64,000 bases of DNA. Origin: Perkinsus olseni. Taxonomy: Eukaryota > Perkinsozoa > Perkinsida > Perkinsidae. How positions within the stretch are numbered: position 1 is the stretch's first letter; every line of letters starts with the position of its first letter. The translations under genes and the position numbers were made by a program. Shown here in pieces: positions 62,840-64,000 of this stretch. The stretch covers positions 1 to 64,000 of the forward strand of contig JABANP010000202.1 in the NCBI GenBank assembly GCA_013115135.1. Direction: 5' to 3'. Under the pieces are notes generated by a model. It saw only the letters and a list, made by a program, of their open reading frames with translations, was not told the DNA's origin and searched no databases.

Positions 62840-63703
62840 ATGTCTCTTCACCCTATCAAAATGAGCTTCCTTCCGGCATGGTTGATGGTCGTCGCTCAAG
62901 TTCTGCTGTATGGCATGGCTCAGCATGCAGGCCATTTCGTCCATCAGGAACCCTCGGGAGCGTTCATAGCTTCCTATCATCTGCACCAGAACGGCGATCT
63001 TTCACTCAACTTTGAGGTCCCTCAAGGCGCGCGCTTCTTCGGTGTTCGCCCTCTACGCCTCAGCGGGGGTCCCCACACTTACACCATCGAGTTCACTCCA
63101 GAATCGAGAGGAGTTGACGCGATGTATGACGGTATTCGGGAACTCTACCAAGATGCCGATATTCAACCTGGCGACTTGACGACGCTCACCTACGACTCTG
63201 CAAGGCCTGATATCCTCTATGCTACTTTTGAGGGTCGGAAACTTCACTTTGAAAGGTTGATCTTGCCTCGTCCCGGTGAGTTTGAGAGCAGCCAGTCCGA
63301 TGAATTCTCCTGGAGGTATCGCATCTATCCCGATCATCTGGTTGACATAACCCTCTCGTGTCCAAATGCTACACGACGGGGTGGCCCGGGTCCCCTCACC
63401 TCAACTTTCCGTCTTCAGAATGGCTCCTTTGAAGATTCCACAGCAGACTTGATTGAGGTTGTAGACTTGCCTCCATCTGAGCGAAATGGCAGATTAGATT
63501 TCGAGGGTCTCCGTCAGGCCTATGATGAGACCTGCGAGCATTCGTCGCGGTACGATGTCGATTTCAAGGCTCTCGTGCCCCTTAGCCCCTACATCATCCA
63601 CTTGGCGGGTAGTGATGGTAGCTCCTTCCCACTCACTATGACCTCCGGTACCTTGGGCACTGTTGTATGTGAAATGGTCCCATTGATGCCGCCTTCTTCG
63701 TGA
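62840..63703 (+). CDS. Secreted protein of unknown function
   Basis: ATG 62840 or 62863-frame ATG 62861 gives a signal peptide (FLPAWLMVVAQVLLYGMA) cleaved before the QHAGHF region; about 288 residues in all. The mature part is beta-rich with paired cysteines (TLSCPNATR, DETCEHSSRYD, TVVCEM) and potential N-glycosylation sites (NATR, NGSF). Single exon, stop TGA 63701-63703. No family recognised; an extracellular lineage-specific protein is the best guess. Confidence 0.75.
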   Translation: MSLHPIKMSFLPAWLMVVAQVLLYGMAQHAGHFVHQEPSGAFIASYHLHQNGDLSLNFEVPQGARFFGVRPLRLSGGPHTYTIEFTPESRGVDAMYDGIRELYQDADIQPGDLTTLTYDSARPDILYATFEGRKLHFERLILPRPGEFESSQSDEFSWRYRIYPDHLVDITLSCPNATRRGGPGPLTSTFRLQNGSFEDSTADLIEVVDLPPSERNGRLDFEGLRQAYDETCEHSSRYDVDFKALVPLSPYIIHLAGSDGSSFPLTMTSGTLGTVVCEMVPLMPPSS

Positions 63704-64000
63704 AGGCACGCATGGGCTCAGGTCCCAGGAGCGTTCTGATGGTGATACTAACGACTGATGCTTCGGCCTTTACATCACCTAGCTACCAGGGTGCGGAGGG
63801 CGGCTCGGATATAGCATTTGTTATTGAGTTAGTCTGGAGTTCATAGTCATCATTCTTCCCTTCGTTCACGTTTATGCTAACGGTCGTTCAAAACTGCTCA
63901 TTACCACTATGCGCTTTCTTGTGATTGATAGCCGCGCATGTGTCATCTGCTCTCTCGTTTTGGGGGGATTGGTGACGTTACTTCGAAACAAGAGGTGCGG
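63704..64000. other. Right edge, no gene recognised
   Basis: No coding frame with support. Confidence 0.5.

Noticed and set aside
1..64000. CRISPR array or bacterial operon structure
   Set aside because: No regularly spaced identical repeats; spliced genes and a retrotransposon show a eukaryotic genome.

Overview
The window looks like nuclear DNA of a protist, most likely an alveolate near Perkinsus or the dinoflagellates. The grounds are standard-code genes with many tiny GT-AG introns, a membrane gene with a TIR-like motif block of a kind I associate with dinoflagellate-lineage proteins, arrays of lineage-specific secreted proteins, and an LTR-type retroelement. No rRNA or complete tRNA gene was found. 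The organism assignment is inference.

Layout. 1-3977 (minus): gag and pol of a retrotransposon that runs off the left edge. 4157-9794 (minus): four spliced or secreted-type genes and one relic. 10210-25166 (plus): a secreted 'FCR' family, made of three tandem A/B gene pairs (units 1 and 2 decayed, unit 3 intact), one pseudogene and one intact single gene. 26767-45133 (almost all minus): an intron-dense compartment with a dsRBD-like gene, a HAD phosphatase, membrane proteins, a disordered SAM-like gene, a second dsRBD-like gene, a NADAR-domain gene and a TIR-like multi-pass membrane protein. 41083-53527 (plus): four dispersed copies of a tiny eight-cysteine secreted peptide gene. 54975-58167 (minus): a WD40 gene of the SPBC2A9.03/At1g36070 type. 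58684-61954 (plus): two adenosine deaminase genes, one intronless and one with eight exons. 62840-63703 (plus): a secreted protein.

Main discovery. Many introns of 34-96 nt in unrelated genes share sequence cores. I see three families: A (core AATTTCGTGGCGCGCG), B (core GTATCTTAGGTTGA, often closed by AAGATAC) and C (core TCTCGCTCGCCC). Two or three further introns carry a tRNA T-arm-like sequence just upstream of the 3' splice site. Family A occurs in both orientations relative to the host gene, and at least one site has inverted ends, TAATAATT...AATTATTA, so that G|T...A|G arises either way round. These behave like introner elements, that is, mobile or copied introns. Reading frames on both sides, including homology across the junction in the WD40, HAD, NADAR and dsRBD-like genes, support the splicing.

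Second discovery. The intron-poor compartments (about 11-26 kb and 46-54 kb) are studded with unrelated, perfect short inverted repeats. Nearly all have a single-base centre and arms of 8 to 18 bp, far more than chance predicts, and one pair has rewritten the end of a tandem gene copy. This suggests a local fold-back copying process.
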